NCBI GenBank assembly: GCA_018380115.1
Contig: JAGZUF010000017.1
Coordinates: forward strand, 1-64,000
Length of the DNA: 64,000 bases
Direction: 5' to 3'
From: Oscillospiraceae bacterium
Lineage (GTDB): Bacteria > Bacillota > Clostridia > Oscillospirales > Ruminococcaceae
Position numbers and translations under genes: made by a program
The notes under the pieces: model-generated
What the model was told of the DNA's origin: nothing
The model's input: the letters and a program-made list of their open reading frames with translations, nothing else
Databases searched by the model: none
In this document: positions 23,480 to 31,753 of the stretch, one piece after another
How positions within the stretch are numbered: position 1 is the first letter of the stretch
Layout of the letters: each line of letters opens with the position of its first letter

Positions 23480-23526
23480 TTTAGGGTAAAATACTGTTAT
23501 AGAGAACATATTCAAGGGTGAGCACC

Positions 23527-24648
23527 ATGCTGATCAACCATGAAAATTCACAGAAAATTGCCGAGCGCATCGGCGGCATCCTGCACCGCAATGTCAATAT
23601 CATGGATGAAGAAGGGCGCATTGTTGCAAGCACCGATCCAACGCGCATCGGTGCGCTGCACGAGGCCGCCTGCAAGCTGATTGAGCAGAATATCCCTGAA
23701 ATGGATGTGTATTCTATTGACCAGATGACTGGCAGCCGGGAAGGCATCAACCTTCCCCTTCAAATCGACGGGAAGACCATTGGTGTGATCGGGGTGACGG
23801 GAAACCCGGATGAACTGCGTGACATCGGCCTTGTGATTACCGAGATGGCAGAAATTCTGTTTTCTGAAACACTGCAGACACTTCGGCAGCAGAGCATCTC
23901 GCGCCAAAGGCGCCATTTTTTAGAGCAGCTTTTGTTCAGTACACCCAGCGCACCCAGCGAAACATTTGAAAGGCGCGGAAAAGCCCTTGGGGTATTTTCG
24001 CGACGCATTCATGCAGTTGGGGTTCTGTCCACGGCCGCCGAATTGCAGGATGCTAATACCGCCGCTTTTTACGACACCCTGCTTTCCATTCTTCGCACCC
24101 ATCTGGGTGACACCATTCTGCTGAACCATTTATATCTCGGCCAGAAGCTTATCCTGTTTCTGGGGGCAGATATCCAGCCCTACCTGCTCACACAGGTGAA
24201 TAAAGCTTTACATGCGGCACAGGCCGCAGGGCACATGCCCTGTTGCGGCCTTGCCGGCGGCTGTGAAAGCTACACCCAGCTGAACCGAATTTATGCACAG
24301 GCAGACAAGGCGCTAGAGGTAGCGCTTTCCACCAATACCGGGCAGGTGTGCGTGTATGATGACCTCGTGCTGGAGCTTCTGCTGGCTCCGCTTTCCCAGG
24401 AAAGCCGCAGTGCTTTTTTGGAACGCATCTGGGGCGGCACTAAAAGCAGCATGGATGAAATGCTGGATTTTCTTGAAATTTATTTTGCCTGCAACGGTTC
24501 TGTGCAGGCCATTTCTCAAAAGCTGTTTATCCATAAAAATACTGTGCAGTACAAAATTAAAAAAATTGCAGATGCCACAGGATATGACCCCCGCAGACTG
24601 ACAGATGCCGTTCTGCTGTACCTTTGCGTCAAGCTGCGGAAGGCTTGA
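23527..24648 (+). CDS. CdaR-type sugar-diacid/glycerate-responsive transcriptional regulator
   Basis: The 373-aa protein has an N-terminal putative sugar-diacid recognition domain (about 1-130: QKIAERIGGILHRNVNIMDEEGRIVASTDPTRIG, then GKTIGVIGVTGNPDE), a central GGDEF-like/activator region, and a C-terminal PucR-type HTH (about 320-370: VQAISQKLFIHKNTVQYKIKKI). CdaR of E. coli activates glucarate/galactarate/glycerate genes and responds to D-glycerate. The ATG at 23527 has AAGGGTG 6 nt upstream; a GTG at 23518 overlaps that site. It is divergent from the glycerate kinase operon, its likely target. Confidence 0.88.
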   Translation: MLINHENSQKIAERIGGILHRNVNIMDEEGRIVASTDPTRIGALHEAACKLIEQNIPEMDVYSIDQMTGSREGINLPLQIDGKTIGVIGVTGNPDELRDIGLVITEMAEILFSETLQTLRQQSISRQRRHFLEQLLFSTPSAPSETFERRGKALGVFSRRIHAVGVLSTAAELQDANTAAFYDTLLSILRTHLGDTILLNHLYLGQKLILFLGADIQPYLLTQVNKALHAAQAAGHMPCCGLAGGCESYTQLNRIYAQADKALEVALSTNTGQVCVYDDLVLELLLAPLSQESRSAFLERIWGGTKSSMDEMLDFLEIYFACNGSVQAISQKLFIHKNTVQYKIKKIADATGYDPRRLTDAVLLYLCVKLRKA

Positions 24649-24662
24649 ATTTACCGCAAATA

Positions 24663-24713
24663 AAAACAGGCACTTCTGTACGGGCTTTATGCTCGCACAG
24701 AAGTGCCTGTTTT
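24663..24713. terminator. Bidirectional terminator after the CdaR-type gene
   Basis: A 17-bp perfect stem (AAAACAGGCACTTCTGT and its complement) with a 17-nt loop, with T runs on both strands, between two converging genes. Confidence 0.85.
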
Positions 24714-24770
24714 ATAAAATCGGCCTTCCATATCTTACAAGCTGATGCTGTGTGGAGGCATCCACACCCG

Positions 24771-26111
24771 CTACACCTCCAGCAGCGCATGAAGCTGCAC
24801 AAGGCAGAACCATGCCAGAAGGCACCACAGCCAGACGCGCCGCTTCTGCGGCAGCCTGCGGTACAGCACCATGCACGCGGCTATCACAAAGAAATAGTAC
24901 AGCGTGCCTGTGCGCAGGCCCGATACGCCCACGCTGGGCGTAAAGCCCATGGCGGCCCAGCTCATGCCGCCCAACGCCAGCAGCGCCCAGCACAGGCGCA
25001 TTGTGCGGGACGCCCCCTCGGCTGCATAAATGCTCCACAATACGGCGGCATACAGCCCATAGCTGAGCAAGAGCGGCACATAGGCCGCCGGGGCGTTGCA
25101 GTTTGCCAGTGAAATATAGCCGGCCGCAGTGTAGGCCGCCGCTATCTGCTTCACCCACGGCACAACGGCGCCCAGCTCGTACTGATACAGGCTGAGGGGC
25201 ACCATCAGCACGCACGGCATAAGGCTGACGGCGCGCAGCAGCCATTCCCGGCGCTTTGCCCACACCAGCGCAGCCGCAAGCACCGCCAGCACAAAAAACA
25301 GCAGCTCACGCCCCAGCACGCTTGCGTGCACCACGCCGGAAACGCCTATCTCCACCTTTTGCAGCACAGAGAGCATGGGGAAATTCATATAGAAGGAGGC
25401 CACATCGTTTTCCGTGCGCATGGTGTTGCCTGGGCAGGTGAAAATGAACACAAGAGACGCCGCGCACAGCGCAAGCTGCACCCACAGCCCTGCAGGCACC
25501 CGCATGCCGCGCGCGCGCAAAAAAAGCATGCCGCCGCCAAGCAGAAAGGGCAGCACCAGCGCGGGCTGCTCCATATTAGCCGCAAACAGCAGGGAGGCGC
25601 ACGCCAGCGCCCAGCCCCAGGCCGGTGTGCCTTTGCCCCGGAAAAGCCGCCACAGCGGGCACAGTGCCGCAAGCCCGAAGCAGACGGGCCACAGGTAGGC
25701 AATGGTGGTCACCACCCAGCCGGCTGTCTTCAGGTTCACCCACTGGTACAAAAACACCAGCGCACAGATAAGCCAGCTCTCATCGCGCCTTTTCTCGCAC
25801 CGCATGGCATAGGCCAGCAGCCAGGCGCACGCCGTAATTATAGCAGGGTTTATGATGCGCCACACAAGCACAGGCGCGGCGGAAAAGATGCAGAACAGGC
25901 ATTCTGTCAGCATGCGGGCGCTCCACGTCCAGTAATGGCCGCCCACATAGGCGAACATGGAGGCAAAATTCCAGTTTCCGCCCAGCGCGGCCGCATAGCC
26001 CGCTTCATCGCCGGGAATATACAAAAACTGCAAATGGCAGGCCAGCATCACACAGAACAGGGCGGCATAGGCAGCCTGAGGGGCCTGCACAAATTTTTGA
26101 AGGCGCTTCAT
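24771..26111 (-). CDS. Polytopic membrane protein of the DUF6056 type
   Basis: The 446-aa protein has about 11-12 hydrophobic segments and an early extracytoplasmic loop with PGDEAGYAAALGGNWNF and the aromatic GGHYWTWSARMLTE motif. This arrangement is typical of DUF6056 proteins, which look like GT-C fold glycosyltransferases. An Asp/Glu pair in the first loop fits that fold. The ATG at 26111 overlaps the upstream stop by 4 nt (ATGA). It is last in the lepA transcription unit. The substrate, possibly a lipid-linked sugar, is unknown. Confidence 0.72.
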   Translation of the reverse strand: MKRLQKFVQAPQAAYAALFCVMLACHLQFLYIPGDEAGYAAALGGNWNFASMFAYVGGHYWTWSARMLTECLFCIFSAAPVLVWRIINPAIITACAWLLAYAMRCEKRRDESWLICALVFLYQWVNLKTAGWVVTTIAYLWPVCFGLAALCPLWRLFRGKGTPAWGWALACASLLFAANMEQPALVLPFLLGGGMLFLRARGMRVPAGLWVQLALCAASLVFIFTCPGNTMRTENDVASFYMNFPMLSVLQKVEIGVSGVVHASVLGRELLFFVLAVLAAALVWAKRREWLLRAVSLMPCVLMVPLSLYQYELGAVVPWVKQIAAAYTAAGYISLANCNAPAAYVPLLLSYGLYAAVLWSIYAAEGASRTMRLCWALLALGGMSWAAMGFTPSVGVSGLRTGTLYYFFVIAACMVLYRRLPQKRRVWLWCLLAWFCLVQLHALLEV

Positions 26112-26668
26112 ACGGCACCCCCTAGCTGCCGGCCGGTGGGCAGAAAGATATGATGGTTGTTGGCGCCGTAGGCAAAGCATATCTCATACTCCTGCGGCGG
26201 TGCGGGCAGAGCGTCCAGCGCCACAAAGGCATAAAAGCGCCCGTAGGCCATGTTCAGGCCGCCCACATAGGCGTCGCCCTCCGCTGCCGTCATCACAGTG
26301 GCAAGGCGGAGGGCCTGCCCCGTGGCCCTGTGGCGCAGCACGACGAAATTATTCATCATCTGAAAATGCTCGCCCTCTATATAGGCAAGGCCCGTGAACG
26401 TGGCGTAGCCATCGTGCAGCTCGCTCTCAATGGAAAGCGAGAGCGAGGGCGGAGCAGGCTCCGCCCATTCCGAGGCGTCAAAGGCGCGCGGGCGCCGGAT
26501 GTCCCAGCGCAGCACAAGGGCAAACGCCGCCACAGCCGCGCCCATGGCGCACAGCACGCACAAAGCGCGCAACGTGCCGGGCCTTTTATTCTGCCTGTGC
26601 GGCAAACTGCCTGCCCCCTCTCCCGCAGATACGGCGCGGGGGCCCTGCGGCCCCCGTGCGCATGCCAT
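26108..26668 (-). CDS. Membrane-anchored protein of unknown function in the lepA operon
   Basis: The 186-aa protein has a basic N-terminus, one transmembrane segment (about 37-56, ALCVLCAMGAAVAAFALVLRW) and an extracytoplasmic beta-rich domain. The start at 26668 lies 8 nt after the lepA stop; longer frames would run inside lepA. It overlaps the DUF6056-type gene by 4 nt, so the two probably act together at the cell surface. No family recognised. Confidence 0.65.
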   Translation of the reverse strand: MACARGPQGPRAVSAGEGAGSLPHRQNKRPGTLRALCVLCAMGAAVAAFALVLRWDIRRPRAFDASEWAEPAPPSLSLSIESELHDGYATFTGLAYIEGEHFQMMNNFVVLRHRATGQALRLATVMTAAEGDAYVGGLNMAYGRFYAFVALDALPAPPQEYEICFAYGANNHHIFLPTGRQLGGAV

Positions 26669-26676
26669 GCCCGCCT

Positions 26677-28479
26677 TCACTCGTCCAGCTTCAGCACGGC
26701 GGTGAACGCCTCGCTGGGCACGCTGACGGTGCCAAGCTGGCGCATCTTCTTCTTGCCTTCCTTCTGCTTTTCCAGCAGCTTCTTTTTGCGGGTAATATCG
26801 CCGCCGTAGCACTTTGCCAGCACGTCCTTGCGCATGGCCTTCACCGTTTCGCGCGCGATAATCTTGCCGCCGATGGCCGCCTGGATGGGGATTTCGAACA
26901 TCTGACGCGGGATATTCTCTTTCAGCTTTTCCGCCAGACGGCGGCCCTTTGCATAGGCTGTGTCTGCGTGCACAATCATGGACAGCGCGTCCACCATATC
27001 CCCATTCAGAAGGATATCCAGCTTCACAAGCTTCGATTCCACAAAGCCCTTCATCTCGTAGTCATAGCTGGCATAGCCGCGGCTGCGGCTTTTAATGGCG
27101 TCGAAAAAGTCATACACAATCTCGCCCAGCGGCAGCTCGTAGTGCAGGTCCACCCGGGCGGCATCCAGATACTTCATGTCGCGCATCACGCCCCGCCTGC
27201 CCTGGCACAGCTCCATCAGGCTGCCCACATACTCCGTGGGCGTGTAGATGTGCGCGTCCACAAACGGCTCTTCACATTTTGCTATTTTCGCCGGGTCCGG
27301 GTAATTGGTGGGGTTGTCGATGGTAAGCTGCGTGCCGTCCGTCAGGGTAATGCGGTATTCCACGCTGGGCGCGGTGGTGATGAGGTCCAAGTCAAACTCA
27401 CGCTCAAGGCGCTCGATGATAATCTCCAGATGCAGAAGCCCCAAAAAGCCGCAGCGGAAGCCAAAACCCAGCGCCACGCTTGTCTCAGGGTCGAACGAAA
27501 GCGAGGCGTCGTTCAGCTGAAGCTTTTCCAGCGCCTCCTTCAAATCGGGATATTTTGCGCCGTCGGCCGGGTAAATGCCGCAGAACACCATAGGGACGGC
27601 CCTGCGGTAGCCCGGCAGGGCTTCGGGCGTGGGGTTTCCCTTCAGGGTGACGGTATCGCCCACGCGGGTGTCGGCCAGCGTCTTGATGCTGGCGGTGAAA
27701 TAGCCCACTTCGCCCGCCTTTAATTCGCCGCAGGGGGCCAGAGCCGTGGCGCCCATGTGGCCCACCTCCACCAACTGAAACTCTGCGCCGGTGGCCATCA
27801 GCTTCACCGTGTCGCCCACCCGCATGGCGCCATCGAACACGCGCAGATATACCACCACGCCCTTGTACGAGTCGTACACGGCGTCGAAGATAAGCGCCTT
27901 CAGCGGCGCATTCTCCTCACCCTTCGGCGCCGGGATGTCGGAGACAACACGCTCCAGCACATCCTCGATGCCAATGCCCATTTTGGCAGATACGCGCGGC
28001 GCATCCATGCAGGGCAGGCCTATCACGTCCTCCACCTCTTTCGCCACGCGCTCCGGCTCGGCAGAGGGAAGGTCTATCTTGTTCAGAATGGGCACCAGCT
28101 CCAAATCGTGCTCCAGCGCAAGGTAGGTGTTGGCCAGCGTCTGCGCCTCCACGCCCTGGCTGGCGTCCACCACCAGCACCGCGCCCTCGCATGCGGCCAG
28201 GCTGCGGCTCACCTCGTAGCCGAAATCCACGTGGCCGGGGGTGTCGATGAGGTTGAACTCGTATTCCTCGCCGTTTTGGGCCGTATAGTGCATCGTCACG
28301 GCGCGCGCCTTGATGGTGATGCCGCGCTCGCGCTCCAGCTCCATGTCGTCCAGAATCTGCGCTTCCATCGTGCGCTCGTCCACAGCCTTCGTCTTTTCCA
28401 GGATGCGGTCCGCCAGAGTGGATTTGCCGTGGTCAATATGGGCGATGATGCAGAAATTGCGGATATGTTTTGCGTCCAA
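26677..28479 (-). CDS. lepA: Elongation factor 4 (LepA), ribosomal back-translocase GTPase
   Basis: The 600-aa translational GTPase has the usual EF-G-like domains plus the LepA C-terminal domain. The GTPase motifs are AHIDHGKSTL (G1), DTPGHVDF (G3) and NKIDLPSA (G4). The LepA-specific region YASYDYEMKGF is followed by the C-terminal basic end. The start is TTG at 28479 (MDAKHIRNF), set by AAGGAG 8 nt upstream and by the known family N-terminus; an upstream ATG would add 29 unrelated residues. It heads a three-gene unit with two membrane proteins. Confidence 0.95.
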   Translation of the reverse strand: MDAKHIRNFCIIAHIDHGKSTLADRILEKTKAVDERTMEAQILDDMELERERGITIKARAVTMHYTAQNGEEYEFNLIDTPGHVDFGYEVSRSLAACEGAVLVVDASQGVEAQTLANTYLALEHDLELVPILNKIDLPSAEPERVAKEVEDVIGLPCMDAPRVSAKMGIGIEDVLERVVSDIPAPKGEENAPLKALIFDAVYDSYKGVVVYLRVFDGAMRVGDTVKLMATGAEFQLVEVGHMGATALAPCGELKAGEVGYFTASIKTLADTRVGDTVTLKGNPTPEALPGYRRAVPMVFCGIYPADGAKYPDLKEALEKLQLNDASLSFDPETSVALGFGFRCGFLGLLHLEIIIERLEREFDLDLITTAPSVEYRITLTDGTQLTIDNPTNYPDPAKIAKCEEPFVDAHIYTPTEYVGSLMELCQGRRGVMRDMKYLDAARVDLHYELPLGEIVYDFFDAIKSRSRGYASYDYEMKGFVESKLVKLDILLNGDMVDALSMIVHADTAYAKGRRLAEKLKENIPRQMFEIPIQAAIGGKIIARETVKAMRKDVLAKCYGGDITRKKKLLEKQKEGKKKMRQLGTVSVPSEAFTAVLKLDE

Positions 28480-28740
28480 CAGGGGTTCTCCTTCCGAAAG
28501 CAGATACAGGGGAGGGCTGCGCGCCCCTGCGCGCTTTGGGCCCGGCCCTTTCGTACAGTTCATCATACCATAAACATGCCCTGCGCTTCAATGGGAAGAC
28601 GCAGAAAAACACACAGCCGCGCCGCGGGAAGCCATTCGCGGGAAAGCCTCTTCCGGTTTTGTTGTATTCCATTGAGCGGCGGCGCCGTTCCGTGCTATAT
28701 ATCCATAGACGACTTTTTTCAACAGAGGAGACAGAGGCAT

Positions 28741-29153
28741 ATGGCACAAGACGGCAAGCTGCTGTTCGCCAAGGCGGGCGCCGACCTTTCAAAAAAGTTT
28801 ACCTTCATCCAAGGATGGCAAACCGCCACGGCTTTGTGTGCGGCGCCACCGGAACGGGCAAGACCGTGACGCTGAAGGTTTTGGCGGAATCGTTCTCTGC
28901 CCTGGGTGTGCCGGTGTTTCTGGTGGACGTGAAGGGCGACCTCTCCGGCATGATACGCCCCGGCGCAGACAAGGAAGCCGAACGCTGCAAAAAGGCCATT
29001 GAGCGCAGCGTGAAAAACGTGGCCTCCGCTACTGCCGGAACACTGGGCAGTCAGGTGGGCAACCTGCTGGGCGGCAAATTCGGCAAAACGCTGGGCGGGA
29101 ACCTGGGCGCAAGCCTTGGCCGCAATATTCTGGGCACGCTGTTCCGCAAATAG
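28741..29153 (+). pseudogene. Remnant of a DUF853 (HerA/YjgR-like) ATPase gene, with a frameshift and internal deletion
   Basis: The start (MAQDGKLLFAKAGADLSKK) and, after a -1 shift, VYLHPRMANRHGFVCGATG with the Walker A GATGTGKTVTLK, match the N-terminus of DUF853 ATPases, about 500 aa long. After VKGDLSGM the sequence jumps to the family's C-terminal tail (VKNVASATAGTLGSQVGNLL to ILGTLFRK), so roughly 370 residues are missing. The frame changes at an in-phase A AAA AAG (28791-28797), the classic bacterial -1 slippery heptamer. Decay is the simplest reading, but programmed slippage cannot be excluded. A ribosome binding site (GAGGAGAC) is present. Confidence 0.75.
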
Positions 29154-29193
29154 GCCTACGCCGGTATTGATAAAAAACAAAGGAAATACCGAA

Positions 29194-29425
29194 ATGGATA
29201 TCAAACAGGAGATTGAACACATTGCACAAAGGCTGAAAAAGAACGACGGCCTTCTGGAGAGCTTCAAAAAAGGCCCCGCAAAAGCGGTGCGTGAGCTTCT
29301 GGGGGAAATAGACCTGCCGGACGATATGCTTGAAAAAAATAGCCGCCGGGGTAAAAGGCAATCTTTCGCTGGACGGCATTTCTGGCTCTCTGGGAGCCAA
29401 GGGGCTGTTCAGCAAGGGCAGATAG
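29194..29425 (+). pseudogene. Small clostridial helical-protein gene split by one extra A in a poly-A run
   Basis: The first part (MDIKQEIEHIAQRLKKNDGL, then DLPDDMLEK) is followed, one nucleotide later, by IAAGVKGNLSLDGISGSLGA and GLFSKGR-stop. Together they give a 76-aa protein of a common small clostridial type (acidic helices, LP-D-D motif, glycine-rich end with GLF). The break is at seven A residues (29333-29339); six would keep the frame. In the given sequence the ATG frame runs on past 29425. Either an indel, an assembly error or transcriptional slippage could explain this. Confidence 0.62.
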
Positions 29426-29438
29426 AATATTCCCTGGA

Positions 29439-29464
29439 AGGGGCCTCCCACGAGGCCCCTTTTT
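29439..29464 (+). terminator. Terminator after the split small gene
   Basis: AGGGGCCTC / GAGGCCCCT stem followed by TTTTTG, directly upstream of the ArsR-type promoter. Confidence 0.82.
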
Positions 29465-29488
29465 GTTGGTCAAAAAGCCGCGGCCCTC

Positions 29489-29540
29489 TTGACATAACAA
29501 CATTTGTTATGTTATACTCGCATCGTAACAAAAAATGTTA
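29489..29540 (+). promoter_or_regulatory. Promoter and two operators of the ArsR-type regulator
   Basis: TTGACA (29489-29494), an 18-nt spacer and TATACT (29513-29518). Within it lies a perfect inverted repeat, ACATAACAA and TTGTTATGT separated by CAT (29492-29512). A second, shorter repeat, TAACA and TGTTA around five A residues, follows at 29526-29540. Both share the ATAACA/TGTTAT core, so a dimeric repressor probably binds both. Confidence 0.78.
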
Positions 29541-29571
29541 TATTGTATCTGTGCATCAAAAGGAGGCCCAT

Positions 29572-30156
29572 ATGGAAGAAAAACAAACCATTCACATCAC
29601 GACGGAAAAAGAGCTTCGCACCTATATGCATCCGCTGCGCCAGAATATATTGTTCGAGCTGAGCCTGCGGCCGCAGGGCATGACGGCAAAGCAGCTGGCC
29701 GACGCGCTGGGCATCGCCCCTTCTTCCGCCGGGCATCATTTGGGAAAGCTGGAGCAGATGGGCCTGGCGGAGCTGGCACGCACGGAAGTTATCCACGGGT
29801 TTCGCGCAAAGTTTTACAAAGCGGCCGATGTGACGGTAAACATCGACGTGCACCGCGCCGCGCCGCTTATGCATAAAGCTCTGCTGAACAACAATACAGC
29901 CCAGCAGCTTCAGCGCATGTTCGACGTGGCGCAGCACATGCAGCCGGGCGATGAAAAAGCCAATCCTCTGCTGGCAGGCGCACGCTATTCCACCGTACAT
30001 CTGACACAGCGCGAGGCACAGGAATTTTCCAACATGATAGCCAATTTTTTTCATTCACACAGCACAGCCCGGCAGGCCGGGGAAGATACACACATTTATG
30101 AAATAAGCGTCCTTTCTACAGATTTGACCATCTGGCAGCAGCGAAAGGGAAAATAA
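29572..30156 (+). CDS. ArsR-family (helix-turn-helix) transcriptional regulator
   Basis: The 194-aa protein has an N-terminal winged HTH (about 10-75: YMHPLRQNILFELSLRPQGMTAKQLADALG, then PSSAGHHLGKLEQMGL) and a C-terminal domain of about 110 aa for ligand sensing or dimerisation. It has no obvious metal-binding Cys cluster, which fits YczG/ArsR-like drug or metabolite sensors better than metal sensors. The ATG at 29572 has AAAGGAGG before it. The MFS gene 158 nt downstream is the likely target. Confidence 0.88.
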   Translation: MEEKQTIHITTEKELRTYMHPLRQNILFELSLRPQGMTAKQLADALGIAPSSAGHHLGKLEQMGLAELARTEVIHGFRAKFYKAADVTVNIDVHRAAPLMHKALLNNNTAQQLQRMFDVAQHMQPGDEKANPLLAGARYSTVHLTQREAQEFSNMIANFFHSHSTARQAGEDTHIYEISVLSTDLTIWQQRKGK

Positions 30157-30314
30157 CGCCGTCGCCGCGGAAAAATTGCGGCGGCTGACAGGCTTATATA
30201 CTGTTTTCGTTTCAAAAACAGGCTGTGCGCAAAAAAGCGCCGGGCGCACGGCCTTTCTTTTTTATACCTTTTTTACGGCCCAGGCTGTATGCCCGGGCAG
30301 AAAGGAGACCCTTT

Positions 30315-31592
30315 ATGAAAGACAGGGCCGTGGCATTTCATCCCTTTGCATACCTGGCCGCTTTCGGCCTCAGCGGCGCCATGAGCGGCATGCTCATGTG
30401 CGTAAATACGCTGCTGATGCTTGACCGCGGGCTGAGCCTGGCACAGGTGGCGCTGGGCCTTTCGCTTCTCTCCATTACACAGGTGCTGCTGGAGGTTCCC
30501 AGCGGCATGCTGGGCGACTTATATGGCCGCAAACGGATATGGATGGCCGCCATGCTGGTGCGCCTGTGCTACCTGCCGCTCTTTTTGTTTGCCAGCGGGC
30601 CCGTCCTGCTGGCAGGATATGTGTGCAACGGCGCAGGCAACGCGCTGAACAGCGGCGCACTGGACGCCATGTATCTGGAAAACTGGATGCATACGCGCGG
30701 CAAAGAAACGCTTGCACGCGGCACGGCCCTGCAACAGGCCGTGCAGTACGGCAGCCAGGCCGTGGGTGCGCTGCTGGGCGGCTGTCTCAGCACAATGAAG
30801 CTTTTCCGTCCCTACTCTGCCAATATCCTCGCATGCGCCGCGCTGTGCACCGCAGGGCTTCTGGTGGCCTTTTTTGCCATTCCGGCAGACGGTGCAGCCC
30901 ACCGCGCACGCACCGGCACATTTTTCCTTGGCAGCATTGCCTCAGGTTTCTATGTGCAGGCCAGACAAACCGTGCGCCTGGCCAAAGCAAGCCCTCTTGT
31001 GCTGTTATGCCTGCTTGGCATACTGCCGTACGGCTTTGCAGGAATAGGCGTAGAGGGGTACTGGCAGCCCCGCCTGCTGGAATTGCTGAATGGCGCGCAG
31101 CCCGGCATCCTGCTTGGTATATTCTCATGCACGTCCATGGGCGGCGTAATTATCGGCGGCTTTCTGGCAGACAGGCTGGTAAGACGGGCAGGCACAGCGC
31201 GGGCGCGCATCGCATTATTCCTTTTCGTAAGGCTGGCCATGACCGCCCTGCTGGCCGCACTGGCTGCAGCCCTTCAGGTGCCGCTTATGCTGGCTTTCTA
31301 TATCGCCTATTACCTGGCGCTGGGCATGTATGCCTGTGTGGACAGTGTTCTGGTGCAAAGCGAAACGCCGGATGAAGTGCGCGGTACTGTGATGAGCGCC
31401 GAAAGCCTAATGCAAATGATGGGCGCCTGGCTGGGCACAGGGGCCGCCAGCCTGTGGCTGGGCAACGGCAGCATCACGGGGCTTTGGCTGCTCTGCGCCG
31501 CTGTTCTTGCAGGCGGAACCGCCCTATGCCTTGTGCCCGTTTGGCTGCTGCATCGCGTAAAGCCGGCAGAAAAGCCTTTACAAAACGTATAA
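30315..31592 (+). CDS. MFS transporter (efflux type)
   Basis: The 425-aa protein has about 12 transmembrane segments, with the family loop motif GMLGDLYGRKRIW between segments 2 and 3 (about 63-75) and a related GGFLADRLVRRAG in the second half. The ATG at 30315 has AAAGGAG 8 nt upstream. It follows the ArsR-type regulator in the same direction, a common regulator-pump pair. Drug or metabolite export is inferred; no substrate can be named. Confidence 0.88.
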   Translation: MKDRAVAFHPFAYLAAFGLSGAMSGMLMCVNTLLMLDRGLSLAQVALGLSLLSITQVLLEVPSGMLGDLYGRKRIWMAAMLVRLCYLPLFLFASGPVLLAGYVCNGAGNALNSGALDAMYLENWMHTRGKETLARGTALQQAVQYGSQAVGALLGGCLSTMKLFRPYSANILACAALCTAGLLVAFFAIPADGAAHRARTGTFFLGSIASGFYVQARQTVRLAKASPLVLLCLLGILPYGFAGIGVEGYWQPRLLELLNGAQPGILLGIFSCTSMGGVIIGGFLADRLVRRAGTARARIALFLFVRLAMTALLAALAAALQVPLMLAFYIAYYLALGMYACVDSVLVQSETPDEVRGTVMSAESLMQMMGAWLGTGAASLWLGNGSITGLWLLCAAVLAGGTALCLVPVWLLHRVKPAEKPLQNV

Positions 31593-31617
31593 AATAGCCC
31601 AAAAATCACATTTCTTC

Positions 31618-31646
31618 TTGACGGCCCGCCCCAACTCTGCTAAAAT
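31618..31646 (+). promoter_or_regulatory. Promoter of the G5/3D cell-wall protein gene
   Basis: TTGACG (31618-31623), a 17-nt spacer and TAAAAT (31641-31646). The 107-nt leader before the start codon shows no riboswitch I recognise. Confidence 0.68.
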
Positions 31647-31753
31647 GTCAAAGTTCACAAGGAAGTTTCTCCCTTCTCCATGTCCACGGGCACCGGCGGC
31701 AAAGCAGATGACTTTTGCCCCCCGTAGCGCGCGGGCCTTATAGGAAGTGTGGT

